From Triparma columacea (lineage: Eukaryota; Sar; Bolidophyceae; Parmales; Triparmaceae), in contig BRYA01000486.1 of assembly GCA_030267965.1 (NCBI GenBank), forward strand, positions 19,525 to 64,825: 45,301 bases of DNA. Direction: 5' to 3'. Both the position numbers and the translations under genes were made by a program. Positions 11,601 through 22,274 of the stretch are shown in pieces. The stretch's first letter is position 1, and the number at the start of each line of letters is the position of its first letter. The notes beneath the pieces are model-generated. The model ran no database searches. It was not told the origin of the DNA and saw only the letters and a program-made list of their open reading frames with translations.

Positions 11601-13690
11601 CACGGCCAAGTCAGCATCTCGCGAGCTTCGTTTAAAGAAGGCGCGAATGGCGCGCTTCCTACACTACTACACACGCTACGCCGCACACGAGGAGTCGGGA
11701 ATCTTGGAGAGGGAGATGAGAGGGAGCGTTTGTAAGAGACTTGAGAAAGTCGTTAAGGCCGCACAGGATATGACTGAGGAGGAACAGGTGAGGAAATAAT
11801 TCAACTAAGACGGAGGGGGGCAACCGTCTTGAGCGAAAATTTTTACACTCACAAAGCAACTTTCTAACTCGCCCGCAACTTTCTGACCCCGCTTCACATA
11901 TGAAGGCTATGCTGGCGGAGGTGGACAGGGCTCGGAACTTTGAGGACCTATCATTCATTCACGTTGCGTTCTGCGAGCTCGTTGAATGTAGGGAGTTTTT
12001 GAAGAACTCGTACGTGCTGGGGTACTATAGATACGCGAGGGCAAGGAAGAGACAGGCTGGGAAAACGAGGTCGAGAATCGCTAGAGCTCTGGAAAGCGAA
12101 AAGGAAACATTTGAAGAGATGCAGGCGGAACTAGAAATGATCACGGAGACACTTAGCGACATTGTTGCGAGGAAACACATGAGGGCCAGCAAGGTGAGAG
12201 GAAGAATATGGAAGAGCGAAAAACACAACACGACTTTGTTACAAGACACCTTACCCTCCTCTTCTCTCACCACTTACGACTTGTCGCAGTCTCAAGTAAT
12301 AGCCGCAACGAATGCCGCCACGGAGAAAAGATCCGAGATCAATGTAAGACAAATCGGGGTACTGGCTGAAGTTAGGGCTGAGATGGAGGCAAAGATAATC
12401 GCGGAAAGGGGCAAGGTAGATAGATCTGCCGCTGGACCAAGTGGCAACACGCTACCCGAAAGAAGAGCCATGTACGACGACGGCGAGAGATCCTTCGACG
12501 ATGGCAACGACAATAGCTCGGAGATACAAAGCCTTGGCAGTGACGACCTCGGAGCAATGATGACCGCCATCCTTGAGGTTGCAGCAGGAGGTAACCCAGA
12601 CAATCTAACGCAAACATCGAGGAATTCAAGCAGGAGCAGCGAGACAACACGCACTCGGGGGTCAAGGCATAACCCAAGGAACCTGTCAGAACAGCAAATG
12701 CTCGAAAGGGCCATACAACAAAGCCTGGCTGAAGAGAGAGTTAGGGAAATGTCACGTCCGAGCCCCCCGTCATCGCCCCCTAACGAAGCTGTCGAGTTCT
12801 ACGGCGAGAACGAGGATTTTGAAGACGACGAACCTGCAGCAACAGCCCGGACTCTAAAAACAGCAGCATCAATTTCGCTCAACAATGAAATTGTACTTGA
12901 ACCATTTCAGTGCACGGCTTGCACGTTCTTCAACGAATACGGGGACGCGTGCTCGCTGTGTAACACACCGAGGCCAAAGACGGTAGAAGGGGAAATCACC
13001 GACGGAGCTCTTCTCACTCCGCCACCACCTCCAAACGCGGGAGAAGAAATTCACAGGGAACATGACACACCATTGCCCTCATGCTCTCCGTTGAAATATG
13101 ACGCCAATTCAATCCTACCCGACGACGAGCCTTGGTCGTGCTCAGTGTGTACTCTGATAAACGACCCTTCCGTAGCGTCTTGCGTTGCGTGTGATACCTC
13201 CAGAGTGTTTGTTCAGGGTACGAAAAGGCCTTCTCAACTTCCACCTCCTCCTCCTCCTCCTCTGCCGTCCTCGGTCCCTTGTGATACGTGCGGGAAACCG
13301 TTCGCGAGGTTCAGGTGCTCGAACTGCAAAAGGACGTACTACTGTGGGAGGGAATGCCAGTTGAAAGGATGGAAAGAACATAGGCTATTATGCCATTATG
13401 CTAAGGCTGAGGATGAGCGAGGCAATGAAAAAGGAGAGACGATGGAGAAGGAGAAAGTTGAGGAGGGCGGCGAGGACGTCACGCAAGGGTACGCAGGGGA
13501 ACAAGAAGATACGACTTTCCTGCCTCTTGAAGACCATGCAGGGGAACAAGAAGATATGACATTTCTGCCTCTTCAAGACCAAGGCCAGATTCAGAATCTA
13601 GACGAAAACAACGACAACAGCTACGACAGTGGGGAGGACTTAGGTTCACCTAAAAGCGTCGACACGGACGGCTACGACGGCGCGGAATAA
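8614..13690 (+). CDS. ANKIB1-like RBR (Ariadne-type) E3 ubiquitin ligase with UIM, two RanBP2 zinc fingers and MYND finger
   Basis: Proposed exons 8614-9000, 9132-9997, 10122-11121, 11194-11433, 11551-11787, 11906-12193, 12290-13690; phases agree at every junction and give about 1472 residues. Domains in order: a Ser-rich start; ankyrin repeats in exon 2 (TALHQACRLGDLSFVKLLL and TPLHYAAQLGRCEVCKLLV); a UBA-like helix; RING1 (CSICMDDF, about 547-600); IBR; RING2 in exon 4 with CPNCKSPVEKNDGCNHMTC, whose Cys in DGC is the catalytic position in RBR ligases; TGGYYRC and the FLHYYTRYAAHE Ariadne domain. Ankyrin-RBR-Ariadne-UIM is the layout of animal ANKIB1. A UIM-like helix (EQQMLERAIQQSLAEE) follows. 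The C-terminus adds two RanBP2-type fingers (FQCTACTFFN, WSCSVCTLIN) and a MYND finger (CDTCGKPFARFRCSNC). RING2 would form a thioester with ubiquitin before transfer. The 12194-12289 intron is stop-free and in frame, so retention is possible. Confidence 0.85.
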
Positions 13691-13763
13691 GCGGCGTTGT
13701 AGTTTTCATGCAAGGAACATTTCTATTTTTTATTTAGGAGGATTCACACAACCCTCACGGCCG

Positions 13764-15489
13764 CTACCTTCGCGTAATTTCCGCCCACGACTTCAACATC
13801 CTAGCCTCGTTGGATTCTCTCTCCTCTTTACGCTTGCCGCATTCGTCTGCGATTGTTTCGAAGAGCGTGCTATCAACCTCTGTGTACATCTTCTCTACCG
13901 ACTGAGCCAGGCCCTCGACCGTCTGGTTCCAGTGGGTGGTTTTGGAGTGGAGGGCCTCGTAGATGTAAGGGAGGATGGACTCGGCGAGTTGCCGCGAGAG
14001 GCACCCTGAGTTGACGAGGTGCTCGTTGTTCCACAGGAAGAGCGTGCGCTCTGTGACCTGGAAGTGGTCGCTACCGATGAGCCTGGCTAGAAAGGAGTAG
14101 AGCTCCGACTGGATGATTTCAAGCTGCTGGTAGCCGAGCAGCTCAAGGAGCTCCTCGAGCTCGTTCAGGAGGGTGACCTGCTTCTGGGACGCGCTCCAGG
14201 GCCACATTGACATGAGACTGCGGAGGATCGTCACTCCCGTCTCCGGGTCCTTCTCGCAGTATTGAATCACGCAGTAGGAGAGCTGTTGGTGGTAGAGCTG
14301 GATCGTCGAGGGCTTGTGAAGGGGAAGGAGGGCCTTGGAGAGAAATGTCAGGTGCTCCTTCTTGAGAGGGACAGCAAAACCATTTATGATGGATCCTAGG
14401 ATCTCGAGCAGCTCCCCGATACCATTGTGCTTACTGTCCTCGTAAATGAACTTGTAGAAGACGTTCGAGATGTTCTTCCTGATGAAAGAGCGGTGACTCA
14501 TGAACTTTCCGTATATTCTGTGAAGGATGGTCTTTAAGTAGTCCCTCTCACGGGGGTCCTCGGAGTCGAAGAGGTTTATGAGGATGAGGCACATTTTCGT
14601 GTCAACGTGCCTCTTGGCAACCTTGGCCTGTACTTCTCCGCTCACGATGAAACGGAGAAAGAACTCATACACCACCTGGAGGTGAGGCCAGCTGTGCTCG
14701 AGGGCCGGCTCGTCTTCCTCGGGGTCAAAGTCGGGGGTTGGAGGAGGCAAGCTGCAACGAGAGAAATCAAGCAAGCCGCCAGATTAGGTTAGCGAGGAAG
14801 AGGGCGCGTGTTGTGCGAGCGCTTTGACGCGCGGATTGTGACATTCGCGACGCCCTTTTACGTCTCGTCCATTCTCACCTCCTGCCCAAATTCGCCTTCA
14901 CCATCGAAACTACGTCAGACATGACGGCTTCGGTGAAAATCTGCTGGCCCGCCGGGGTGTTGACATAGTCAACAAGCTCTAAGAGTGTCTGGCGTTTTCT
15001 ATCCTTGTTGTTCACCTCACTTTCTGGGTCGTTGAAATTGAAAATGGTGCTGCAAAGGGCCAGTTTCCGCCGAAACAGCTCCTCACGCTTCGTCGGAACT
15101 TCGTCCCGAAGTGTAGGAAGATCCTCCAGCACAATCGGCAGATTACGCTTGGGGCCCATGGGCGAAGGCGGCGGAATGACGGGGGAGGAAGCACTGGCAC
15201 TGGGAGGAGGGGGGGAGGTCATCTCAGTCGAAGCTTTGGTAGGGGTCGAAGAAGCACTAGGGGGAGGGGAGGGGAGTTCGTGCAGAGGCAGAATTTGGGT
15301 AGAGAATAGGGGGATTGGGGTGAGCAAGGTTCAAATCAAAGGTAGTAGGAATGAGGGAACGGGGGGGAGACAAGTTACTACTGAACCAATTAATTTCAAG
15401 CGCGTAGGCGCAATATCAGCCTCAGTCAGGGCACCCTCCAAGTCGTATACTCACTCTGCGACAAGCACCTCGGCGTCACTCCTGCGCAT
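13764..15489 (-). CDS. PP2A regulatory subunit B' (B56 family)
   Basis: Clear exons 15256-14879 and 14751-13764, joined in phase 2 across a GTGAGA...CAG intron. A short first exon, 15489-15455, is my best guess for the start because its phase fits and the downstream reading frame lacks an ATG before a Pro/Ser-rich stretch. This gives about 466 residues. The core is a typical B56 HEAT-like solenoid: LRDEVPTKREELFRRKLALC, FDPEEDEPALEHSWPHLQVV, RIYGKFMSHRSFIRKNISNV, LLPLHKPSTIQLYHQQLSYC and LFLWNNEHL all match family blocks. B56 subunits direct the PP2A catalytic core to LxxIxE-containing substrates. The N-terminal Pro/Ser region and C-terminus are short compared with animal B56 isoforms. Family assignment is certain; the exact start is not. 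Confidence 0.92.
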
Positions 15490-15890
15490 GTGAAGAAGAG
15501 ATGGACAGATATGGGAGGGATATGGGTTAAGAATACTAGTTGTCAGCAGAAGGGAGCGGCCGTGGGGGATATAGAGTAGAGACGATGGTAGAAAGTGCCA
15601 GATCTATCAGTTGACCCCATTAACACTTGACTTCAGCGCCACAGGAAGGACAACAAGGACAATCCCGGCACATACAGCGGCGGGAGACCAACAGGCTGAT
15701 TTAGGGGTGGGGGGGGGTAAAAGGGGGAGATAACAAACCGACGCACCTTGGGGAGGACTTCCGAGAGAAGAATTTCTTCATGTGCTAACGAGACGATCGC
15801 CAACGGACGAATTATTGGAAATATCCAATATCAGGTTTTGCGAGGTAAGGTTTGATAACAGGGATAACAGTGGGAGGGGCAAGGAGAAAC
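15490..15890. promoter_or_regulatory. Divergent intergenic region, B56 / coiled-coil gene
   Basis: About 400 nt between divergent genes, with G-rich and purine-rich runs (about 15700-15730). A GCGAG|GTAAGG donor-like site at about 15846 could end a non-coding or short coding first exon of the coiled-coil gene, because an open frame precedes it from about 15782. No other feature is evident. Confidence 0.4.
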
Positions 15891-18518
15891 ATGTCAGCAG
15901 TCCCTGTCTCGCCGGTCCAGCCCGCACCCGTTCGCAACGGGAGGAGAAGGAGCTCCGTTGGGAGGAGGGTGCGAACGTCCTACGATGGGGGGATGTTGGT
16001 TTCGGCAGGGATGGACAAACAAGGTGAGGGGGAGTTCATATATGGGAGGGAAGGGGATGGGATGCAGTTACGAGTAGGCTTATACGTTTTGGGAAGGTTC
16101 TTTGACCTTACGTTTGGCTTGGCTTGGGTGTCGGGCTTGACTTTACTTCATCATTCTCATCCATCTCTCTCATGTTGCCATCCCCCTACCCCCCCTCTCC
16201 CCTCACCCCGCCTCCTAAAAGCCATCCTCGAAGAACAACTCGAACAATCGAGACTCCTACGAAAGAAGAACACCGAGGTGGCGTCCGTCAGGGAGAAATA
16301 CAAATCGGAAAAGGTTCAGTCTGCCCTGAATTTGCTTGAGAAGGATCTTACGTTTCTGAACGAAATAATGACGCACTTTGCGTGGGAAGAGGACGTGATA
16401 ACGAGTAAGGCAAGCATCGTCAATAGTAAAAATGAGGTCGATCCTGCGGAGGAGAACGAGAAGGAGAAGGACAAGAAATCGACAACACCAACCAAAAAGT
16501 ATTTGGGCAATGGAGAGGGGGGTAGGAGGGGGTCGAGGCGTGGATCAGCGATAGTGACCGGGGCGAGGCGGGGATCAGTGTTAGTGACCAGTGTAAACGG
16601 GGTAGCAGAAGAGTCGAAGGAGGCTGCAAAGCCGAAGATGATGACCATGTCGGAAGCCTTGGCAAAGGCGAACAAATTGCAGGAGGGTTTGAAGGGGGGG
16701 GACGGCGAGAAGGAGGAAAAGAACAAGCAGGGGACCAGAAAAACTATAGCGGAGCAGCAGGGTTTGGGGGCGGACGAAGTTCTGGTGGATAAACTTTTGG
16801 TGGCAATCGAGAAGCGGCGGGACTTTGCCACTCAGATTTCCTCTCGTGTTATGAGGAACTTAAAGTACAGCGGCTTCCCTTTAGAAACTTTTGCCAATAC
16901 CACCGCCAAGCATGGGAGGTTAACCTCTTGCGATGACGAGCATGGAGGGCAGCTGCACGAGAGTATAAGGACATCGCTCCCCCTTAGGAATCGAGCGAGT
17001 AGTGCACAGGGGCGTTTCACGGTCCCAACGACGGAACAGTGCAGCCTGGAGGTCAAGAATTTGATCAAACTGATGCGGCTTTACGAGGGGCTGCTGAAAG
17101 GAATGTACCACACAAGGGCGACTAACGAGGGATTTTGGACCGAGGCTATGTCAAGAATGTTGCGAGATGAGCCAGCGAAGCTGACGGCGAAGCTCCAGTG
17201 GTATGACAAGAGGAAGGAGGACATGAAGCAGGGGTTCGAGCAAATACTCAAGAACGATACAAGGGAAAACAAGGGCTTGCTTGATTACAAGACTCTGGAG
17301 TCTCGAGAGGCCATCCTCGAGCACAAAATGAAGGAATACGAGAGCGGCAAGACCTCCTGCGCCAGAATACAGAGCTCCGTGGGGCACTTGAAGGACACAG
17401 TATCAATGCTCTCTGGGGCGTTTCACCAGTCGCTAAAGTTCTTCGATAATGAAATTAGCTGGCTCTCGCCTCGCATCGCAGAGGCTGACAAAATCGCTGC
17501 CACGCTGAGGGAAACCGTGGCGTGCGTGCAGTCTTCAACGGCATCGCTGACCCAGCTATTCAAGAAGAAGGGGAAGGAACTCGTGGAGCTGGAGAAGCAG
17601 TCGACGAACGAGGACGCCGACCGGGAGCTCCTGGCCCTCGAGAAGTCGATGTGGGCAAGAAAAATGAGAGAGCTGGAAAAGCGTATGGAGAGAAACACGA
17701 GGATGGCCAAGGTGGCGGCCTCGGCCTACGCAATCACGAAAGAGGAGACATTGGAGGTGGCAAAGAAGGCGGACGCATCGTCAATGGAGATCCGCGGGTT
17801 GAGCGAGAAGCTTGACAATGAACAGAGGATCGTCGAGGCCATGTACGACGAATTCCAGGAGCTCATCAAGGTGCATGACGAGGAGACCAACGAGTGCCAC
17901 GAGAGGGAGAGGGACGTGAGCAGCATGAAGAGCCAGGTGAATATAAAGAAGGTCGAACTCGAGGAGTTGACAGCGAAACTCATGAAGAAGGGGGGGGGCA
18001 TGGGAATGAGGCAGGACATAGAAGTTGACTTGAAGAGGATGAACAGGAGGCTCGGGGAGAAGGAGAGGGATCAGAAGAACATGGAGGCTGAGCTGTCGCA
18101 CTTGCAGCAAAGGCTTTTCGAGCTCGAGTTGGTCAAGATGGAGGCGAGGCTGGAGAGGATGGCGAACGGGGAAGACGAAGACAGTGGGGACGACGACGAC
18201 GACGACAACGACGACGACGACGATGACAGCAGTGAGAACTCGGATGGGAGCGAGGATGTAGAGGGGGGGGGGTATGGCAGCGATGTCAGTGATGCGCAAC
18301 AAGACGCAGAGGAGAAGGGAGTGAAGCATATGGAGGGGGTGAAGGAGAAGGAGAAGATGGAGGAGGAGAGGAGGGAGGCGGTTAGGATGGACATCGCAAA
18401 GGACATCGAGAGACCGTGGGCAGAATCGGAGTCCGAGAAGGAGAAGGAGGAGAAGGAGGAGCCAAAATTACAGCCCCAAAAGTCGTTTCACGAGGCTATA
18501 CTCAAAGGCATGTTTTGA
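15891..18518 (+). CDS. Long coiled-coil protein with acidic C-terminal tail
   Basis: Proposed exons 15891-16023 and 16222-18518 (about 809 aa). The donor CAAG|GTGAGG and acceptor AAAAG|CC agree in phase 1. The intervening 198 nt is stop-free and in frame, so an unspliced 875-aa form also reads open. I do not recognise the family. The N-terminus is basic and Ser/Arg-rich (NGRRRSSVGRRVRTS). From about residue 50 to 740 the sequence is mostly charged heptad-like helix (for example EKRMERNTRMAKVAASAYA, DLKRMNRRLGEKERDQKNM). Two near-repeats of a GSRRGSAIVTGARRGSVLVT type lie around 16530-16590. The C-terminal part holds an Asp-rich run (about 18180-18230) and then Glu/Lys-rich sequence. A structural or cytoskeletal (axoneme/centrosome-like) role is only a guess from composition. 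Confidence 0.75.
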   Translation: MSAVPVSPVQPAPVRNGRRRSSVGRRVRTSYDGGMLVSAGMDKQGEGEFIYGREGDGMQLRVGLYVLGRFFDLTFGLAWVSGLTLLHHSHPSLSCCHPPTPPLPSPRLLKAILEEQLEQSRLLRKKNTEVASVREKYKSEKVQSALNLLEKDLTFLNEIMTHFAWEEDVITSKASIVNSKNEVDPAEENEKEKDKKSTTPTKKYLGNGEGGRRGSRRGSAIVTGARRGSVLVTSVNGVAEESKEAAKPKMMTMSEALAKANKLQEGLKGGDGEKEEKNKQGTRKTIAEQQGLGADEVLVDKLLVAIEKRRDFATQISSRVMRNLKYSGFPLETFANTTAKHGRLTSCDDEHGGQLHESIRTSLPLRNRASSAQGRFTVPTTEQCSLEVKNLIKLMRLYEGLLKGMYHTRATNEGFWTEAMSRMLRDEPAKLTAKLQWYDKRKEDMKQGFEQILKNDTRENKGLLDYKTLESREAILEHKMKEYESGKTSCARIQSSVGHLKDTVSMLSGAFHQSLKFFDNEISWLSPRIAEADKIAATLRETVACVQSSTASLTQLFKKKGKELVELEKQSTNEDADRELLALEKSMWARKMRELEKRMERNTRMAKVAASAYAITKEETLEVAKKADASSMEIRGLSEKLDNEQRIVEAMYDEFQELIKVHDEETNECHERERDVSSMKSQVNIKKVELEELTAKLMKKGGGMGMRQDIEVDLKRMNRRLGEKERDQKNMEAELSHLQQRLFELELVKMEARLERMANGEDEDSGDDDDDDNDDDDDDSSENSDGSEDVEGGGYGSDVSDAQQDAEEKGVKHMEGVKEKEKMEEERREAVRMDIAKDIERPWAESESEKEKEEKEEPKLQPQKSFHEAILKGMF

Positions 18519-18664
18519 GGGCAAGACCTCGATTGCAGAGTTTATGCAAGTTGAGGTGAAAAGAGCATAAGGGGCTATATATCTCTTGTAGAAAAAATGA
18601 TAAAACCAGATAAAGGCAAGCCGTAAAGAATGTTGTTTTTGAAGAAACAAACAAGTGGTAATAA

Positions 18665-21163
18665 TTACACGACAGTGGGATCGTTCATGTTGAGTTCGTT
18701 GAAAAGGTCCTCCATCTGCCTGACGATTGGTTCTAGGGTCTCGAGGAAGTACAGCATTTGATCCGTCGCAATGTCGTGGGCGGTAGCTTTGAAAGCCTCC
18801 GAGCTATCGTCGTCAGGGTTGAGGCTCGCGGCATTGTGGCCTTCTTTGCTGACGTTGTCGTGGTCGACGTTATAAGGGGGGTCCACTTCGTCGATAATTG
18901 TCCGACCTTCCTGACGCTTTTGCTTGTCGAAAATCTTGGCGACGTTCTTACCAAAGTCATCGAAACCCTTCTGAACGTTCTTACCAAAGTCATCGAAACC
19001 CTTCTGAATGTTCTTACCAAAGTCATCGAAACCCTTCTGAACATTCTTCCCTACTCCGTCCCAGAAGGACCCCCAGTTGTGCGCGAACTCCTCGAACGGA
19101 TTATTGTTGTTGTTGTCATTCTTGCTATTGTTGTCATTGTCGTTTTGGGTGTTGTTGGTATCCAATTTGACATTTTCCTCCTTCACCTTCTCCGTCTTCC
19201 CGTCTTCATCGTCCAGTTCCTTCTCTTTCCTCCCCCCCCCCCGCAAATCCTCTCCTTCTGCCTCCCCCAAAACGTCGCCTTCCTTCCTCAACGTCTTCTT
19301 CTCTCCCCCCCCCCCCTTCGCCCGCTCCCTAAGTTTCTCCCTAGCCTCGTCCCCAACCATGACCTTAAAGATGGCGTCCGGTTCAGGTGCCGCCTTAAAG
19401 GACGTCATGAATATCTTCCTAACGATCCACCCATGGTACTTCCCATATACCTCTTCATACGCCCCCCCAACCCCCTCCTCCACCCCCATCCCTAGCCTCG
19501 CGAATTTCTCGTATATACACCACTGGTATTTCAGCTGCCGTAACATCCAAAGCAACCCGATAGCACCGCTAGGGTCGCGGAGACGGGGGAGCCTGCCGGA
19601 GCCGTGGTAAGGGACCTCGAGGAGGAGGATTTCACGAACTGTGGGCCTGTGACCGGAGACGCGGACAAACTCAGCCACAGCGCGCTCCACCTTTTGAGCC
19701 AAGGGGGAGGGGGGGAAGAGGGGGAGGTAGGGTATGTCAGAGAGGAGGAGCGGGCCGGGAAGGCGAAAAATGGGAGGCTCGCATTAGCGGCGTGTGCGAC
19801 GTCGGCATCTAAACCTTCCTTCCCCCCACCCCAATAATTTAGTCGTCTTCTCACCTTGGCGATGTTCTGTACTACGTCCTTCCTCCCAAGTTCCATCCCT
19901 ACATTGTACCCCTTGTAACCCTGGGGTACGTTACGGAGGAGCCTCCAGTCAGCGAAAGCCCTCATCACTGCGCAGAACGTTAAGGCGTCGGGGGTAGAGT
20001 CGGGGTTTGGGGAGAGGGGAGCGTCTTTGGGGGATGACTTTTTTACGGAGGAGGTGAGGACACTGGCGAAAAGGGGGTTGACAATTGCTGTGGGGGGACT
20101 CGAGGGGTCGGAAGAGAGATTGCCCCAAGCGAACTTGAAGGCGTCGGAGAGCTCCCTTAGGTTGAAGTGTCCGATGTCTTTACCCTCACTCTCCTCCTCA
20201 TAGTTTTCAAAAATGTCCTTTAAGGAGGAGGAACCTAAGACGGGTGACCAACCCTTAGTCTTCTTTGAGGGGTCGTAGACGGAGGTGTCGGGGGGGGAGG
20301 AGGGTAGAGATCCGCCCCTGAAGTTTCCAACAAAATCACGGAATACTTTCAGGAGGAGGGAAGGGAAGAGATAGATTTTCGGTGTGAGGTATTAAGTATG
20401 AAACCCCCCCTTCAGATATTCGCCCCCCCCCTCTCCCCCCCACCCCTCCTACATCGCGCTCACCTTCCTCGCCTTTGTTCCCTACTCCCTTCCTTCCCAT
20501 ATCGTACCATCCCTCACTCCATATTCTCCTCAGGTCCATCCCCCCCGCAAACGGTAAGTAGGGGCTTAGTTGTCCCGTCGCTGTCTTGATGCCTTTCGAT
20601 ATAATCCTATCCCCCAGGCGTGATAGGTAGGCTAAAGGTTGGGGGTATCTTGTCGGTCTTGACCGTCTGGACGAGAGGTGGAGGGAGCGGCGGTGGGAGC
20701 GTGGGATAGGACGGTCGTATTGGGTCATTAGGAAGTTGGCATTGAGGGCTGATAGAAGGAGGAGGACGAGAAGGTAGAGGGAAAGCAACAATGTACGGGA
20801 CACGGGCTGTGGGGGACGTGAGGGACGTGGTGATAAGAGACGACCGGGGAGGGAAAAACGGGAGGATGAAAAGCGGGAGGCGGGAAGACGGGAGGTTGGG
20901 GTTGAGGCTTGAGAGGGGGTGGATATTGAGGGAGGACGGAGGCGGGGGGGAGTACTAGAGTTTGAGGAGGTGGTTGAGAAAGTTTCTTCAATGATTACAT
21001 CATTAGTATTTGTATAAGATGATGGATCGTCGTGGTTTTTGTTCCAACGTCTCCGGAGAGAAGCAACGCTGGCATGTCCGTAGCCGTAGTTAGGAGGATC
21101 GAGGACAGGGGAGGACTGAGGGTGGAGTGAATGGAGGATGTCAAGGCTCCTGCTCTTTAGCAT
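18665..21163 (-). CDS. Membrane-anchored GLTP-domain (glycolipid transfer) protein
   Basis: Three exons: 21163-20464, 20345-19855, 19690-18665 (738 aa), with matching phases (1, then 0). Exon 1 encodes a Ser/Pro/Arg-rich N-terminus and one hydrophobic helix (about 124-141, TLLLSLYLLVLLLLSAL). Exons 2-3 hold a GLTP fold: the headgroup-binding motif D-V-V-Q-N-I-A-K (about 390-397) supplies the expected Asp, Asn and Lys; GLLWMLRQLKY supplies the stacking Trp (about 445); YGKYHGWIVRKIF supplies the His (about 483). GLTP domains carry single sphingolipids or ceramide-1-phosphate between membranes. The C-terminal third is unrelated: acidic/Asn-rich, then three 11-residue repeats (KNVQKGFDDFG type), then a helical end. 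A fixed membrane anchor suggests lipid transfer at a contact site (inference). Confidence 0.8.
18942..19040 (-). repeat. Three tandem 33-bp units coding FGKNVQKGFDD repeats
   Basis: Three contiguous 33-bp copies at 18942-18974, 18975-19007 and 19008-19040, differing at only a few bases. They lie inside the GLTP gene and encode an 11-residue unit (KGFDDFGKNVQ in circular register). A further degraded partial unit continues on each side. The 11-residue periodicity suggests an amphipathic helix (three turns per unit) that could lie on a membrane. That function is inference. Confidence 0.9.
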
Positions 21164-22274
21164 GGTGGCTGAGAAAGGTGGGATGTATGTATTTGGGGGT
21201 AAGGAGTTAGAGGAGAGGGTTTCTGAAAAGGTGTGTGTATGGATGAGGAAAATAAGGCGAGAAATTAGGAAAAGAAATCAAGCTCGGGGAAGGATGGCAT
21301 CTATTTGGTCTCAATTTCGCCTTAATTTGATTTTAACGACAAAATGATAGCCTACAGTTGACTAACAACAACTGCAACGCAACATCTCACCTAAAGTAAA
21401 GCTAGAACAATCAAAACGATCAAAAGTTTCCCAAGTGAAAGAGGCAAGGGAATTTTCTCAAGAAAAGATGGCTTCCGACTTCTGTCTGAAAATTAAACCT
21501 AGGTTCCTACTTTAAAACCCAAACCTCTAAACTTTTAGATGTTGTCTGCTGTTTCTGGGAAGATCCAAAAACGCAACGACAAAAAAACAAAAACATAATA
21601 TCCGTTCAATGGATATATATGTAACCATAGCCTTTGAACAGGATGCCATCATATTAATTTGCCCTAATTTGCCCATTCACAACCCATCGCGCCTGCCCCA
21701 TCATCCCTCCGCCCCCCCCCCAATTCCCAACCCCCATCTCTAGCTCATAGATTTGAAAACAAAAATCTTCCTTTTTTGGAATTCTTGAGTGCGAAAGTCT
21801 GGAGCATCAGCAATTCTCAATCATTCCAACTTCTCGGGGTTTGAAGCCCACAATCATTTCCGCCTTCTCTGCTCTATCAAGTAAGTTACGTGTTTAAAAT
21901 ATCGAAATATTTCCGGAACATACCGCTACATCGGTCGTTGCCCAAACGTTACAACGGATAAATGACGAGAAGCTCAAAAATCAAGGCCAAGATATGACGT
22001 CAATCGAGGTAACAGTTCCCTTTTTATGCCAGTTATGGACAGAATAAGAATGAACGAACCGATAATCACACCCTTCTATGATACATGAGCGTATATCCGC
22101 CCTCTTTCTCCGATTTCAAAGCCCCAGCTCCATAATACAATGCTGAGGTCAGCGCCGTCACTTGGATTCACCATGTCTTTTCAAACCCATCTCTTCTTCC
22201 TCTCCCCATCTGACCCCCGTTCCCCCCCCCTCGCCCCTATTCCGCCCCACTAACCCATCTCCAAAACAACCAGC
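21164..22274. promoter_or_regulatory. Long divergent intergenic region with possible 5'-UTR intron of TPT copy 1
   Basis: About 1.1 kb, the longest non-coding stretch here, between the GLTP gene and TPT copy 1. It is A/T-rich around 21340-21660, with TATATAT near 21612, and C-rich around 21700-21740 and 22215-22250. A TCAA|GTAAGT donor-like site at 21881 and an AACCAG acceptor ending at 22273, one base before the ATG at 22275, could bound a 393-nt leader intron. Leader introns are common in highly expressed genes, but here this is only a motif-based suggestion. I see no RNA gene or further ORF worth calling. Confidence 0.4.

Noticed and set aside
15851..15871. AGGGATAACAG resembling the core of the I-SceI homing-endonuclease site
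   Set aside because: Only an 11-base match, with no LAGLIDADG gene or intron nearby; chance similarity.
18758..19495. 245-codon plus-strand open frame opposite the GLTP gene
   Set aside because: Antisense shadow of the repeat- and Glu/Lys-rich exon; valine/leucine runs come from the complementary codons.
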